Source: JBKQVT01 sp963804825
GTDB taxonomy: Bacteria; Planctomycetota; Planctomycetia; Pirellulales; Thermoguttaceae
Length of the DNA stretch: 64,000 nucleotides
Assembly: GCA_963804825.1 (NCBI GenBank)
Contig: CAWDRV010000006.1
Span: 496,001 to 560,000 of the forward strand
Direction of reading: 5' to 3'
In this document: in pieces, positions 38,388 through 47,706 of the stretch
Layout: each line of letters opens with the position of its first letter
Position numbering within the stretch: position 1 is the first letter of the stretch
Program-made: the position numbers and the translations under genes
Notes under the pieces: generated by a model
What the model saw: the letters and a program-made list of their open reading frames with translations, nothing else
What the model was told of the DNA's origin: nothing
The model's database searches: none

Positions 38388-38421
38388 CCCTCACCCCGAC
38401 CCTCTCCCGGCGGGAGAGGGG
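38388..38421. repeat. Short repeat CCCTCACCCC...CCCTCTCCCGGCGGGAGAGGG ahead of comM
   Basis: Reverse-complement relative of 15620-15651. It ends ten bases before the comM start codon, so the hairpin could include or hide the ribosome-binding site (GAGGGGGAAT). Confidence 0.7.
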
Positions 38422-38430
38422 GAATCTTGC

Positions 38431-39972
38431 ATGCTCGCCAAACTCAAGACCTATGCCCTGGTCGGCATCGACGCCCTGCCGGTCGAAGTCGAAGTGGACG
38501 TCTCGCCCGCCGGTCTGCCGAAAACCATCCTGGTCGGCCTGCCCGAGGCCGCCGTCAAGGAAAGCACCCATCGCGTCGAGCGGGCATTGGTCAACTCGGG
38601 CTTCCAACGGCCGCAGAACCGCGTCATCATCAACCTCGCCCCGGCCGACATGCCCAAGGACGCCGCGTCGTTCGATCTGCCCATCGCCCTGGGCATCCTG
38701 GTGGGCAGCGGGCAGGTCGCCTCCGAATTGCTGGAGCAGTATGCCGTGGTCGGCGAATTGGCCCTGGACGGCGGCACGCGGCCGACCAAGGGCGCGCTGT
38801 CGATGGCCATGGCCGCCGCCGAGGCCGAGGGCTGCGCGGCCTGCTGGTGCCCGCCGAAAGCGCCGCCGAGGCCGCCGTGGTCGAAGGCATCGACGTGATC
38901 GCCGTCACCAGTCTCGCCCAGGCCGTCGGCTTCCTCACCGGCGACGTCGGCCATCGAGCCGACGCCCTCGCGCCTGGACGACCTCTTCCGCGAGCTGTCC
39001 ACCTACGAAGTCGATTTCTCCGACGTGCGCGGGCAGGAGATGGCCAAGCGGGCGATGATCGTGGCCGCCGCCGGCTCGCACAACCTGCTGATGCTCGGGC
39101 CGCCCGGCTCCGGCAAGACGATGCTGGCCAAACGCATGCCCACCATCCTGCCCGACCTGACGCCCGTCGAATCGATCGAGACCACGCGGATTTATAGTGC
39201 CGTGGGCCGGCTGCGGCCGGGCCAGCCGCTGCTGGCCGTCCGCCCGTTCCGCTCGCCGCACCACACGATCAGCGACGCCGGCCTGGTGGGCGGCGGCTCG
39301 ACGCCCGCCCCCGGCGAAATCTCGCTCTCCCACAACGGCGTCCTCTTCCTCGACGAACTGCCCGAATTCAACCGCCGCACGCTGGAAGTCCTCCGGCAGC
39401 CGTTGGAAGACGGCACGGTGACGATCACCCGGGCCCTTTCAAGCACGACCTTTCCGGCCAATTTCATGTTGATCGCCGCGTTGAATCCGTGTCCGTGCGG
39501 CTATCGCGGCGACGCGCGGCGGAACTGCCATTGCACGCCGCCGCAGATCGAACGGTACATGAGCAAGATTTCCGGCCCGCTGCTGGACCGCATCGACATG
39601 CACATCGAGGTGCCGGCCGTGCCGTTCCGCGAGCTTTCCGGCGGGCCAGCCGGGCACGTCGAGCCAGGAGATGCGCCAGCAGGTGAAGTTGGCCCGGCAG
39701 CAAGCAGGCGGCCCGTTTCGACGGCACCTCGACTCGGCACAACGCCCACATGTCGCATCGTCAGACGCGGCAGTTCTGCCGGCTGGACGACGAGTGTCGC
39801 AACCAGTTGAAGGCGGCGATGACGCGAGTTGGGTCTTTCGGCCCGGGCGCACGACAAGGTCTTGCGCGTCGCCCGGACGATCGCCGACCTGGAGGGCAGC
39901 GACGCGATCCGTCCGAATCATCTTAACGAAGCGATCAACTACCGGATGCTGGACCGGCAGTTGTGGACGTAA
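38431..39972 (+). CDS. comM: ComM/YifB-family AAA+ ATPase (Mg-chelatase subunit ChlI-like; several frame breaks)
   Basis: The N-terminal Lon-like domain begins MLAKLKTYALVGIDALPVEV and includes GLPEAAVKESTHRVERAL and FDLPIALGIL. The AAA+ core has Walker A GPPGSGKTMLAKR, Walker B GVLFLDELPEF and the zinc-like NPCPCGYRGD; the end reads HDKVLRVARTIADLEGSDAI and NYRMLDRQLWT. Frames break near 38845, 38960, 39640-39700 and 39830. Corrected length about 513 residues, typical. In Vibrio and Haemophilus ComM promotes branch migration during natural transformation. This family is nearly universal, so the breaks are probably sequence errors. ATG 38431 fits the family start. Confidence 0.9.
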
Positions 39973-40020
39973 CCAGAGTGCGAAACATTTCTGACATCTT
40001 TATCCCGAAAGGAGCGTTCG

Positions 40021-40802
40021 ATGAAACGAATCGTGCTCTTCATCCTGGCTTTCGGCTTGTTTCTGGTGAGTGGGTGCGCAAAAAAAGAGAATCCAAACGA
40101 GGCATCCAAGAACAACGCTGCATCACCTCAAGAGAAAGAGAGTGCGAAGGAGGGCCTTGCAGCGTCGCAAGAGAGAGAAAATGCGAAGGAGGCCTCAAAA
40201 GGGGCCTTGCAGCAACTCAAATGCGCGACTATGACAAGGCGATCACCGAATACACCGAAGCCATCCGGCTGGATCCGACGTGTGCGGAGGCGTATAGCGA
40301 CCGGGGCGTCATCTACCTGAAGAAGGGCGACTGCGACAAGGCGATCGCCGATTGCAGCGAGGCCATCCGGCTGGACCCGAAGTCGGCCAACGCGCATGGC
40401 TTCCGGGCCGCGGCCTATTTGAAGATGAACGATTACGACAAGGCGATCGCCGACTACGACGACGCCATCCGGCTGAACCCCAAGTGGCCCGAGGCGTACG
40501 GCTGCCGCGGCACAGCCTACCGTCAGAAGGGCGATTACGACAGAGCAATCGCCGACTACACCGATGCCATCCGCCTGGACCCGAACTGGGGCGACGAGTA
40601 TGGCAACCAAGGCATGGCCTACTTGAAGAAGGGTGACTACGAGAACGCGATCGCCGATTTCACCGACGCCATTCGATTGGACCCGAACGCGGCCGGCGCG
40701 TATTACTACCGGGGCACTGCTTACGAAAAGAAGGGTGACAAGGCCAAGGCGGACGAAGATTTCGCCCGGGCCAGGACGCTCGGCTTCGCGCCGGGAAAAT
40801 AG
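40021..40802 (+). CDS. TPR lipoprotein (one frame break)
   Basis: The start MKRIVLFILAFGLFLVSGCA is a lipoprotein signal with lipobox LVSGC. An Glu/Lys/Ala-rich linker contains a duplicated segment (ESAKEGLAASQE / ENAKEASKGALQ). Near 40210 the frame changes and five tetratricopeptide repeats follow, each of the form A(Y/H)xxRGxAYLKKGDYDKAIADYxxAIRLDP, ending ARTLGFAPGK. Length about 260 residues. TPR arrays bind other proteins; the partner is unknown. The start follows the comM stop by 48 bases. A related, membrane-anchored TPR protein lies at 54003-54608. Confidence 0.82.
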
Positions 40803-40868
40803 CAATTGAAGGCAAGGCGTCAGGCACGTGGTGCCTGGCCTACCCGATTCAATTAGGGGACAAATGTA

Positions 40869-41243
40869 ATGTTTTTCCCATTTCGCGACGAGTTTGACGC
40901 CGCATTCAGGGAAGATCGGAAACTGGTTTGGAAGTTGCTCGGTGCCGCCGTTGTTGGCCTGTGCCTGGGACTCAAGGTGTGGCTCGGCATTGCAAACGAC
41001 AAACACGGGGGCGCGGTTCGATGCGCCTTACTCTTGGGTGGCGCCGTGGCAGTTTCGCTTGTTGCGGTCTTCGCATTATCCTTGAGCGACACCGTCAAAC
41101 GACGCATCAGCGAAGGCCAGCCCGTCAACGCCGTGCTCCGATATTACCTTGCTCACGGGGCCCTGTCTTTAATGCTATGGGTGGCGACCGTCATCGTCGG
41201 GACATTCCTGGTCTTGATATTGTGGGGGTCGTGGCTTGGCTAG
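40869..41243 (+). CDS. Small membrane protein of unknown function
   Basis: A 124-residue protein with three predicted membrane helices (LLGAAVVGLCLGLKVWLGI, ALLLGGAVAVSLVAVFALSL and LMLWVATVIVGTFLVLILW) and a charged N-terminal start MFFPFRDEFDAAFREDRK. I recognise no family. It follows the TPR lipoprotein at 66 bases and precedes another small membrane protein, so the three may form a unit. No clear ribosome-binding site beyond AGGGGACA seven bases upstream of the start region. Confidence 0.6.
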   Translation: MFFPFRDEFDAAFREDRKLVWKLLGAAVVGLCLGLKVWLGIANDKHGGAVRCALLLGGAVAVSLVAVFALSLSDTVKRRISEGQPVNAVLRYYLAHGALSLMLWVATVIVGTFLVLILWGSWLG

Positions 41244-41349
41244 GGGGAAATGAAACTGGAGCGCAGGTGGTCTTTGATTTGCAACCTGGAGCCGTACCGG
41301 TGGTAGCTGCATCGCGGTTTCAAGTCCCCGCCGATAGAAGGCAAGAGCG

Positions 41350-41610
41350 ATGAAGCGGTCGTTTAAGAAAAGGCTGCAAACCTTTGCTCTAACCGTTGCG
41401 ACTTTCGTTGTTCTCCTCATCTTATACTTTGGATACAAAATCCTGGTCATCCTATGCTTCCACCGGGCTATGAACGAAATAATCCCACCAGAACCGTTTC
41501 CCACGTTTCCACTGCAACAGCACAAAACAATACAAGACAAAGAGCAAGACACTTTGCCGCAACCGGCAAAGGATCAGGGTAAACGGGAGTCGGAACGTGG
41601 GCGGAGCTAG
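41350..41610 (+). CDS. Small single-pass membrane protein of unknown function
   Basis: An 86-residue protein with one hydrophobic helix (TFALTVATFVVLLILYFGYKILVIL region) after a basic N-terminus MKRSFKKRLQ, then a hydrophilic Pro/Gln/Lys-rich tail. The orientation by the positive-inside rule would place the tail outside. No family recognised. More AT-rich than neighbours. ATG 41350 is preceded by AGAGCG, a weak ribosome-binding site. Confidence 0.5.
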   Translation: MKRSFKKRLQTFALTVATFVVLLILYFGYKILVILCFHRAMNEIIPPEPFPTFPLQQHKTIQDKEQDTLPQPAKDQGKRESERGRS

Positions 41611-41682
41611 CGGTTGCCTTCTCGCTCGCTTCCGGCTATAATCTGAAGTTTGGTGCCAAGCAACAGCAGGAGAAACGTTACG

Positions 41683-42136
41683 ATGCGGATCGCGGTCGGA
41701 AGTGACCACCGGGGTGTGGATATGCGGGCGAAGCTGGTCGAACCTGCTCGGCAGGTTGGGACAAGAGGTCGTCGACGTGGGCAGCCACGGCCACGAAGAC
41801 GTCGATTACCCGGATATCGCCCTGGTGGTCGCCCGCAAAGTCAGCCGCCGCGAGGTGGATCGGGGCATTTTGATTTGCGGCTCCGGTCTGGGCATGTGCA
41901 TTGCGGCCAACAAGGTCCCCGGCGTCCGTGCCGCTCCCTGCTACGACGACATCACGGCGGAAATGAGCCGCCGCCACAACGACTTGAACGTCTTGTGCCT
42001 CTCCGGCGACATGCTGGGCGAACGCCTGGTGGATCGGCTGGTCGAAATCTGGCTCAGCACGCCGTTCGAGGGCGGCCGTCACGCCCGGCGGCTCCAGAAA
42101 ATCGCCGAGTTGGAACAGCGGAACGGGAAAGAATAA
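41683..42136 (+). CDS. rpiB: Ribose-5-phosphate isomerase B (one frame break)
   Basis: Interconverts ribose-5-phosphate and ribulose-5-phosphate in the pentose phosphate pathway. Start MRIAVGSDHRGVDMR shows the phosphate-binding SDHRG; the body reads LGQEVVDVGSHGHEDVDYPD, then GILICGSGLGMCIAANKVPG containing the catalytic Cys, and HNDLNVLCLSGDMLG. One base is out of place near 41745 (AKLVE / LLGRLGQEV). Corrected length about 150 residues, as usual. AGGAG lies before ATG 41683. The flanking genes give no pathway context. Confidence 0.92.
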
Positions 42137-42224
42137 TTCGGATCGTCAAAGCGGGACGCCGCTAGGAATCGCGCGTTAAGCTACCCGAGTCCCGGTTTCG
42201 GCTCCGGAGAAATGGGAGGCAACC

Positions 42225-42695
42225 ATGGCGAATCGAGCCGCGGCGCTGTTGGCTTTGTTTTTGACGGTCGCGTCTACAGTCGGTTGTGTGGGTGTGCCAC
42301 AGGGTCCGCCGGATCTCACGGAGTTTCAGGCCGCGCAGAGCTTGGAATTGGACGATCTCGGAGCCGGGAGTGAAACGAGCGTCAAGCGCTCTGTGACGGT
42401 CTCGGATCGTCGGACCATCGCGGAGGTGAATCGCCTGCTTCACTCAGCCGCGGCCACTTTGGAGCCGGTGCCCGCGACCCCGCCCGGCACACGACTCATG
42501 CTTTTTTCAATCAAAGGCGGTAAGGTGACAGGCGTAGTCGGGCTGTTGCTGCGGGCTGATAATGGTCGCCAGGTGTATCTCCAGACGGGGTCACCCAACG
42601 CGGTGGAGTATTACACGGAAATTAGCGAAAACGACTTCCGCACGTTGTTGAAGATTCTCGGGGCGTCGGACTGGCAAATACGGCCCGACAGATAA
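42225..42695 (+). CDS. Hypothetical lipoprotein
   Basis: A 156-residue protein with a lipoprotein signal (MANRAAALLALFLTVASTVG followed by Cys in STVGC). The mature part begins VPQGPPDLTEFQAAQSL and contains DRRTIAEVNRLL and GGKVTGVVGLLLRADNGRQV, ending DFRTLLKILGASDWQIRPDR. The pattern of a short alpha/beta domain with a YYTEISENDF segment is suggestive of a small binding domain but I recognise no family. GGGAGG precedes ATG 42225. No frame breaks. Confidence 0.65.
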   Translation: MANRAAALLALFLTVASTVGCVGVPQGPPDLTEFQAAQSLELDDLGAGSETSVKRSVTVSDRRTIAEVNRLLHSAAATLEPVPATPPGTRLMLFSIKGGKVTGVVGLLLRADNGRQVYLQTGSPNAVEYYTEISENDFRTLLKILGASDWQIRPDR

Positions 42696-42785
42696 GATAA
42701 CGTGTGGCTGCAGGACGGCGCAGCAGGTTCTTGGATTCGCAACAACTGGGCACGCCAATTCTAGCGAGTCGCCGTTGCGACGCGG

Positions 42786-45510
42786 CTATTCTGCCCGATG
42801 GTTCCCCGGTGACGAGCCCCGGCGACATTTCAGGAAGATCTCGACCTGTTGGTAACTTGTGCCCGGCGGCAATTGCGCCAAGAGCGGACGGATTTGGCGC
42901 GGCTCGTCCTCCCCCACGACGGCTGCCATCGCGGCCAACAGCTCCGGCCCCAGGCACCATCGGGCCTCGACCGGCCAGCCCTCTTCGATCGCCCGCAAGA
43001 CATGATCCAGCACGGATTGCGAATGGAGGCCCCGGGCGGCCGCGCATTCGTCCACCGAAAAACCGTTGGACAACAGCCGCCAGGTCCAATAATGCTGGGG
43101 GCGAATGAAGGACGGCGCCGGAGGCGGCGGTGTCGGAGAGGACGGCGCTGGAGGGGCCGGTTCCGGTTCTCCTGGCGCGGGAGACGCCGTTTCCGCGACC
43201 GGTGTCTGCCCAGGAGTCCGACGCTCTTTACTTGTTGGGTTGGGTGCCACGACCATGCTTCGCATGGTGCCCGGCTTGTCCAGCAGTGTGGAAGACACGG
43301 TTGGGCAAGCCAACCGTGGCACCCGCGCCGTTTCAGAGACCGGTGTTTGCTTTGCGGCTTTCGCCGGCGATCCGGGACGCGGCGCCCGCAACTTCCACAA
43401 CAGGTCGGCCGGGACAAACAATCGGGCGTCCATCGGCTGCTGGCCCCGCATGACCTCGGTCCCCAACTCCGTCAGTTGCACGACAGGCCGAAAACGGTCC
43501 AACTCCACCTGTTCCAAATAGCCGACGGCAATCAAGGCGTCGATCAGGCTGACGACTTCCGGCTGCTTCAAGTGCGCCAGGAGTCCGAACGTGCTGAGCT
43601 TGTTCAGCCGCAGCTTGGTCATCCTGGCGGAGGCCGATCCGCACAGCATTTGGGCGATGAGGTTCTTGCCGCAGGAGAAGCGGACGTGAGTGTGGGTGCG
43701 GGCGACGCCGCTGAGCACGATCCGCACCGCCTCGACCACGCCATCGCCGCCGGCCGGCACAAGTTCTTCGTCCGGTTGCCGGGATGGCGTTTTCTTGGTC
43801 GCACGGCGGCCGCAGTTGTCGCAATGGCCGCACGCCCCGGCGCCGTCCTCGCCGAAATAGCGGAGGATTTCCCCCTGCCGGCAGCCGCCGCTCAGGGCGA
43901 ACCGGATCACGAGATGGAGCTTTTCGTATTCGGCCTCCTTGCGGGCTTCCTGTTCGGCGAAGTCGATATCGAGCTCGTCGAAGGCGCCGTCGCGGCGAAT
44001 CATGCGGATCGCCCGGCCGCGGAACGGCGGCACGTAGGTGAACAACGCCAACTGGTTCAACTCGCGCAGCGCGCCGGCGACGGAGTCGAAATCCAACTGC
44101 GATTCGGCCGCCAGCGTGCGGGGATGGAATTGGACCAGTTCGTTGCGTCGGGCCCCCACCAGGCGTTCGACGGCCTGGAGCACGCGGCGTCGGACCTTCG
44201 CTTGTTTCGGCAGGAGATCGACCAGGGTGGGCAAGTCGCTGTCCAGCCGCACGGCCGCCTCGTTCTGCGACGAGACGAGCCGCTCCAGGACGCCGGCGCT
44301 TTCCAGTAGTTGCTCGCAATTGCCCACCCCTTCGGCGCCGATCGACAGCCCGATCTGCTCCTTGACTTCCTGCTGGGTCAGTTGGATGGGATCGTCGTCC
44401 AGATCGCGGAGGAATTCGTAGACGGCTTCGACGTTTTCGCGGTCCGGGTAGGCGTTTTGGATGAAATACTCTTGAATGAAGCGGTCGGCCGCGTGATAGA
44501 GCATCAGGCAGCGCGAGGGCTGCCCGTCGCGCCCGGCGCGGCCTGCCTCTTGATAATAGGCTTCCAGGCTGCCGGGCAGATTATAGTGGACGACGAAGCG
44601 GACGTCGGCCTTGTCGATGCCCATGCCGAAGGCGTTGGTGGCGGCCACGATTTCGACCCGCCCGCCCATGAAGGACTCCTGGGCCAGGCGGCGGTCCTCG
44701 GGCAGAAAGGCCCGCGTGATAGACCTTCACCGTCCGTCGCGTCTGCCCGGCGACCATCGCGGCGACCTCCTCGGTCCGTTTGCGCGTCGAGGCGTAGATA
44801 ATGCCCGAGCCGGGCGTCTCCGCCAGGAATCGCACCAGGAGGTCGGCCTTCTGGCGTTCCTTGGCCGGACATTGCACCTCGTAGAACAGGTTGGGCCGCT
44901 CGAAGCCGGCGAAGAAACTCTTCGGGTCGTGCAGCGCCAACTGCTCGATGATGTCGCGGCGGACGCGGTCGGTGGCCGTGGCCGTCAGGGCGATGGTCGT
45001 CGGGTTGCCCAGCAACTTGCGGAAGTAGCCCAGCCGGGCGTAATCGGGCCGGAAGTCGTGCCCCCACTCGCTGATGCAATGTGCTTCGTCGACGGCCAGC
45101 AATTTCAGCCCGATCGACCGGACCGCCTCCAGAAACCGGCCGCTGCGGAACCGCTCCGGCGCCACGTAGACTAAGCGGAACTGGCCGGCCGCCATCCGAT
45201 CCAGCCGGGCGTATTGCTCGTCCATCGACAGCGTGCTGTTGACGAACAACACCGGCAGCCCCCGCGACTGGAGTTGATCGACCTGGTCCTTCATCAACGC
45301 GATCAGGGGCGAGACGACCAGCGTCAGCCCGTCCAGCACCATCGCCGAGAGCTGGTAGCAAAGGCTCTTTCCGCCGCCGGTGGGCATGACGCAGAGGCAA
45401 TCGCGACCGGCGAGGACGGTGGAAATCACTTCCTTCTGTCCGTGGCGGAACGAAGAGAGCCCGAACCGCGGCAGATAGGATTCCAGGTTCGCGGGCGAAG
45501 GCTCTGGCAT
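42786..45510 (-). CDS. recQ: ATP-dependent DNA helicase RecQ (one frame break; palindrome in coding sequence)
   Basis: A 3'-5' DNA helicase acting in recombination and fork repair. Motif I is PTGGGKS (43-49), motif II DEAHCISEWGHDFR (141-154), motif VI QEAGRAGRDGQPSR. The RecQ-Ct zinc site is CRQGEILRYFGE...CGHCDNC, followed by a winged-helix domain (FSCGKNLIAQMLCGSASARM). The frame breaks near 44710 (KVYHAGL / AQESFMGGRVEIVAATNAFG). Near 43238-43324 a palindromic repeat is read in frame as part of a Pro-rich linker, and a C-terminal domain with a helix-turn-helix-like GFSVDECAAARGLHSQSV (RQC/HRDC-like position) follows. Length about 908 residues, longer than typical. Confidence 0.92.
43238..43324. 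repeat. Dispersed-type palindrome inside recQ
   Basis: GGGTGCCACG at one end pairs with CGTGGCACCC at the other (with GGTTGG / CCAACC next to them), enclosing ACCATGCTTCGCATGGT, itself a palindrome. It is read in frame by recQ in a low-complexity linker. Confidence 0.7.
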
Positions 45511-45534
45511 GGGGGCGAAATTGGACGACTGCGT

Positions 45535-45557
45535 GGCACGGACAAAATGTCCGTGCC
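45535..45557. repeat. Perfect palindrome GGCACGGACA-AAA-TGTCCGTGCC upstream of recQ
   Basis: A 10-base perfect stem with a 3-base loop, 25 bases before the recQ start codon. It may be a hairpin in the recQ leader or a dispersed short repeat; the similar GGCACGGGCA...TGCCCGTG occurs at 57927. Confidence 0.7.
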
Positions 45558-45789
45558 GCCCGCGGGGAAAGGAGATGTACCTGGGGCCGTCGGTCTGTCC
45601 GCATTATAGGCTTGCGGCCGTTGGGCGCACACGGGAGCGGCTTTGGTTCGGTGCGAGCGAACTCCGCCACAAATCCCCAAGAGAGGGGCATGGCCGGATT
45701 GACATTTACACAGGTGGCGGAACTCGGTAAATAGACGCAACTTCTAGTGCCCCAAGTTCTAACGCCCAAAAAACGCGGTGGAACCGCTC

Positions 45790-46672
45790 ATGAGAATGCC
45801 AAGTATCGCGGCAATAAAGCCCGAAACACGCCGTCCGCCGGTCGAGCCGTCCACGATGGACGTGGCCAAGGCCGATCACGAACTGACGGTCATTATTCCC
45901 GCCTTCGACGAAGAACAGCGGCTCCCCTGGACCTTATGTCAACTGGGGATGTTCCTCGATCAGTGGGGGATTGACTACCGCGTTATGGTTGCTGACGATG
46001 GCAGCAGCGACAGCACCTGGCATTTAGCCGCCGCGCTGGGGCCGCGATTCTCGACCGTCCGGCTTCCCGAGCATCGGGGCAAGGGCTGCGCGGTGCGGAC
46101 GGCCATGCTCCGCGCCACCGGCCGGGTCATCGCCTTCACCGACGCCGACCTGCCCTTCGAGTTGACGGCCTTGCGGGAAGCCTACCAGTGGATTCACAAG
46201 GGGGCGTGCGAGGTCGTCTTCGGGGCGCGCGACATCGAAGGGGCCCGGCACGTCGCCCACCGGCGATTGTCGCGGACCATCGCCACCGCGGGTTTTCGAG
46301 CCATCGTGAAACGCCTGATTTCGCGGGAAGTGACCGATACGCAATGCGGCCTGAAGTTGTTTGGCCGCCGGGCTGCGCGAGATTTTCTCGCGGGCCACGA
46401 TCGATGGATTCGCGTTCGACGCCGAGGTGGTCTTTCTCGCCCGCCGGTTGCGACTGCCGCACCGCCGGGTCCCGGTCAACCTGATCCACGACTACGATTC
46501 GACGATCTCGTTGCGACGCCACGCGCTGCCGATGCTCTGGGACGTCGTTCGTCTGCGGCTGCGCGATTGGTTCGGCCGGCGCGTCACCCCCTTGGAACTG
46601 CCGCGGCAGGGCGAATTGCAGCGTCCCGACGCCGCGAAGGAGCAAGAAGACCAGAGGAAACTGGCTGCCTGA
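45790..46672 (+). CDS. Family 2 glycosyltransferase, dolichyl-phosphate glucose synthase-like (one frame break)
   Basis: A GT-A-fold transferase of about 294 residues. The N-terminal domain reads ELTVIIPAFDEEQRLPWTL, VMVADDGSSDSTW and the nucleotide-sugar DxD in AFTDADLPFEL; later conserved parts are FGARDIEGARHV, DTQCGLKLFGR and DGFAFDAEVVFLARR. One base is out of place near 46390. This subgroup moves a sugar from a nucleotide donor to a lipid phosphate. ATG 45790 is chosen over GTG 45778. Its stop (TGA) shares a base with the next start (TGATG), so the three genes to 49093 form a translationally coupled unit. Confidence 0.87.
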
Positions 46673-47706
46673 TGATTGCAGGATGCGCGAGTGCGACGGC
46701 GACGGCTTGCGGTTGCGGGCGGATTGCCCTGCACGCCGACGACCTCGGCATGAGCCGGGCCGTCACCGAGGGCATCCTCCGCGGCTTCCGCGACGGTCCC
46801 CTGACCAGCACTTCGCTGTTGGCCAATGCCCCCGACGCCGGCCGTGCGCTCGGCCGTTGGACGGAACTCTTGCGGCAGCAGCGGTCGGGCAGTCTGCCGT
46901 CGTGGCCGCTGCGGCACAAGCTCGACGACAACGATCGCCCGTTCGACCTCGGCATCCATCTGAACCTGACCGAAGGCTGTCCCCTGACGGCCGGTCGTTA
47001 TCCGCCCGAATTGCTCGACGCCGAAGGGCATTTTCCCGGCATTCGTGCGTTGTTTCGGCGGATTGGCCCGCGTGGCGGGCGGTTTCACGCCGCCCTGCTC
47101 GACGAGCTTTCCAGCCAGGTGCGGTTCATGCTCGACCACGGCATCCAACCGATGCACCTCAACGGGCACCAATACGTCGAGCTTCTTCCAACCGTCCGCG
47201 ACGTGGTTGCCGAGCTGTTGGAAACGTTTCACATTCGGGTCGTTCGGGCCGCGGCGGAACCGTCGCTTTGGCCGATGGTTTTCGGTCGCGGGCTCCGACC
47301 GTCGGCAGTGGTCTTTGCCGCAGCCCAGCAATACTTCGCCCGGCAATTCCGCCGCCGCATGGATCGATTGGCCGTCGGGCACGCGGATCGGTTCTTCGGG
47401 ACCGCATTGGCCGGACGCATCGAGATGCGCCGGATGCGGGAGTTTTTGGGGAACACGTCGGAGAACGGCAACGGGGTGAACGCATTGAACGGGTTGAACG
47501 GTTTGAAAAGGCCCTCGTTTCGGCTGACGGAAATCTGTCTCCATCCGGCGGAAGAAGACGGGACGGTTCCGGTGGATGGCTGGAACGATCCCTTGGCCGC
47601 ATCGAGGCCGCAAGAGTTGCAAATGCTCGTCTCCACGGAATTGGCCGAGTATCTGGTTGCCCGAGGGGCACAATTGGGCCGCCTGAGCGAGTTGGCAAAC
47701 CCATGA
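46672..47706 (+). CDS. YdjC/ChbG-family carbohydrate deacetylase (HpnK-like)
   Basis: A 344-residue protein of the YdjC superfamily. The metal-binding signature is ALHADDLGMSRAVTEGIL (Asp-Asp near residue 22), followed by LGIHLNLTEGCPLT and MHLNGHQYVELLP, whose His residues complete the site. ChbG removes an acetyl group from chito-oligosaccharides; HpnK works on hopanoid glycolipids. The gene overlaps both neighbours (TGATG at the start, ATGA at the end), coupling it to a lipid-type glycosyltransferase and a membrane transferase, so a glycolipid or lipid-linked sugar is the likely substrate. A short Asn/Gly repeat (NGVNALNGLNGL) is unusual. No frame breaks. Confidence 0.87.
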   Translation: MIAGCASATATACGCGRIALHADDLGMSRAVTEGILRGFRDGPLTSTSLLANAPDAGRALGRWTELLRQQRSGSLPSWPLRHKLDDNDRPFDLGIHLNLTEGCPLTAGRYPPELLDAEGHFPGIRALFRRIGPRGGRFHAALLDELSSQVRFMLDHGIQPMHLNGHQYVELLPTVRDVVAELLETFHIRVVRAAAEPSLWPMVFGRGLRPSAVVFAAAQQYFARQFRRRMDRLAVGHADRFFGTALAGRIEMRRMREFLGNTSENGNGVNALNGLNGLKRPSFRLTEICLHPAEEDGTVPVDGWNDPLAASRPQELQMLVSTELAEYLVARGAQLGRLSELANP

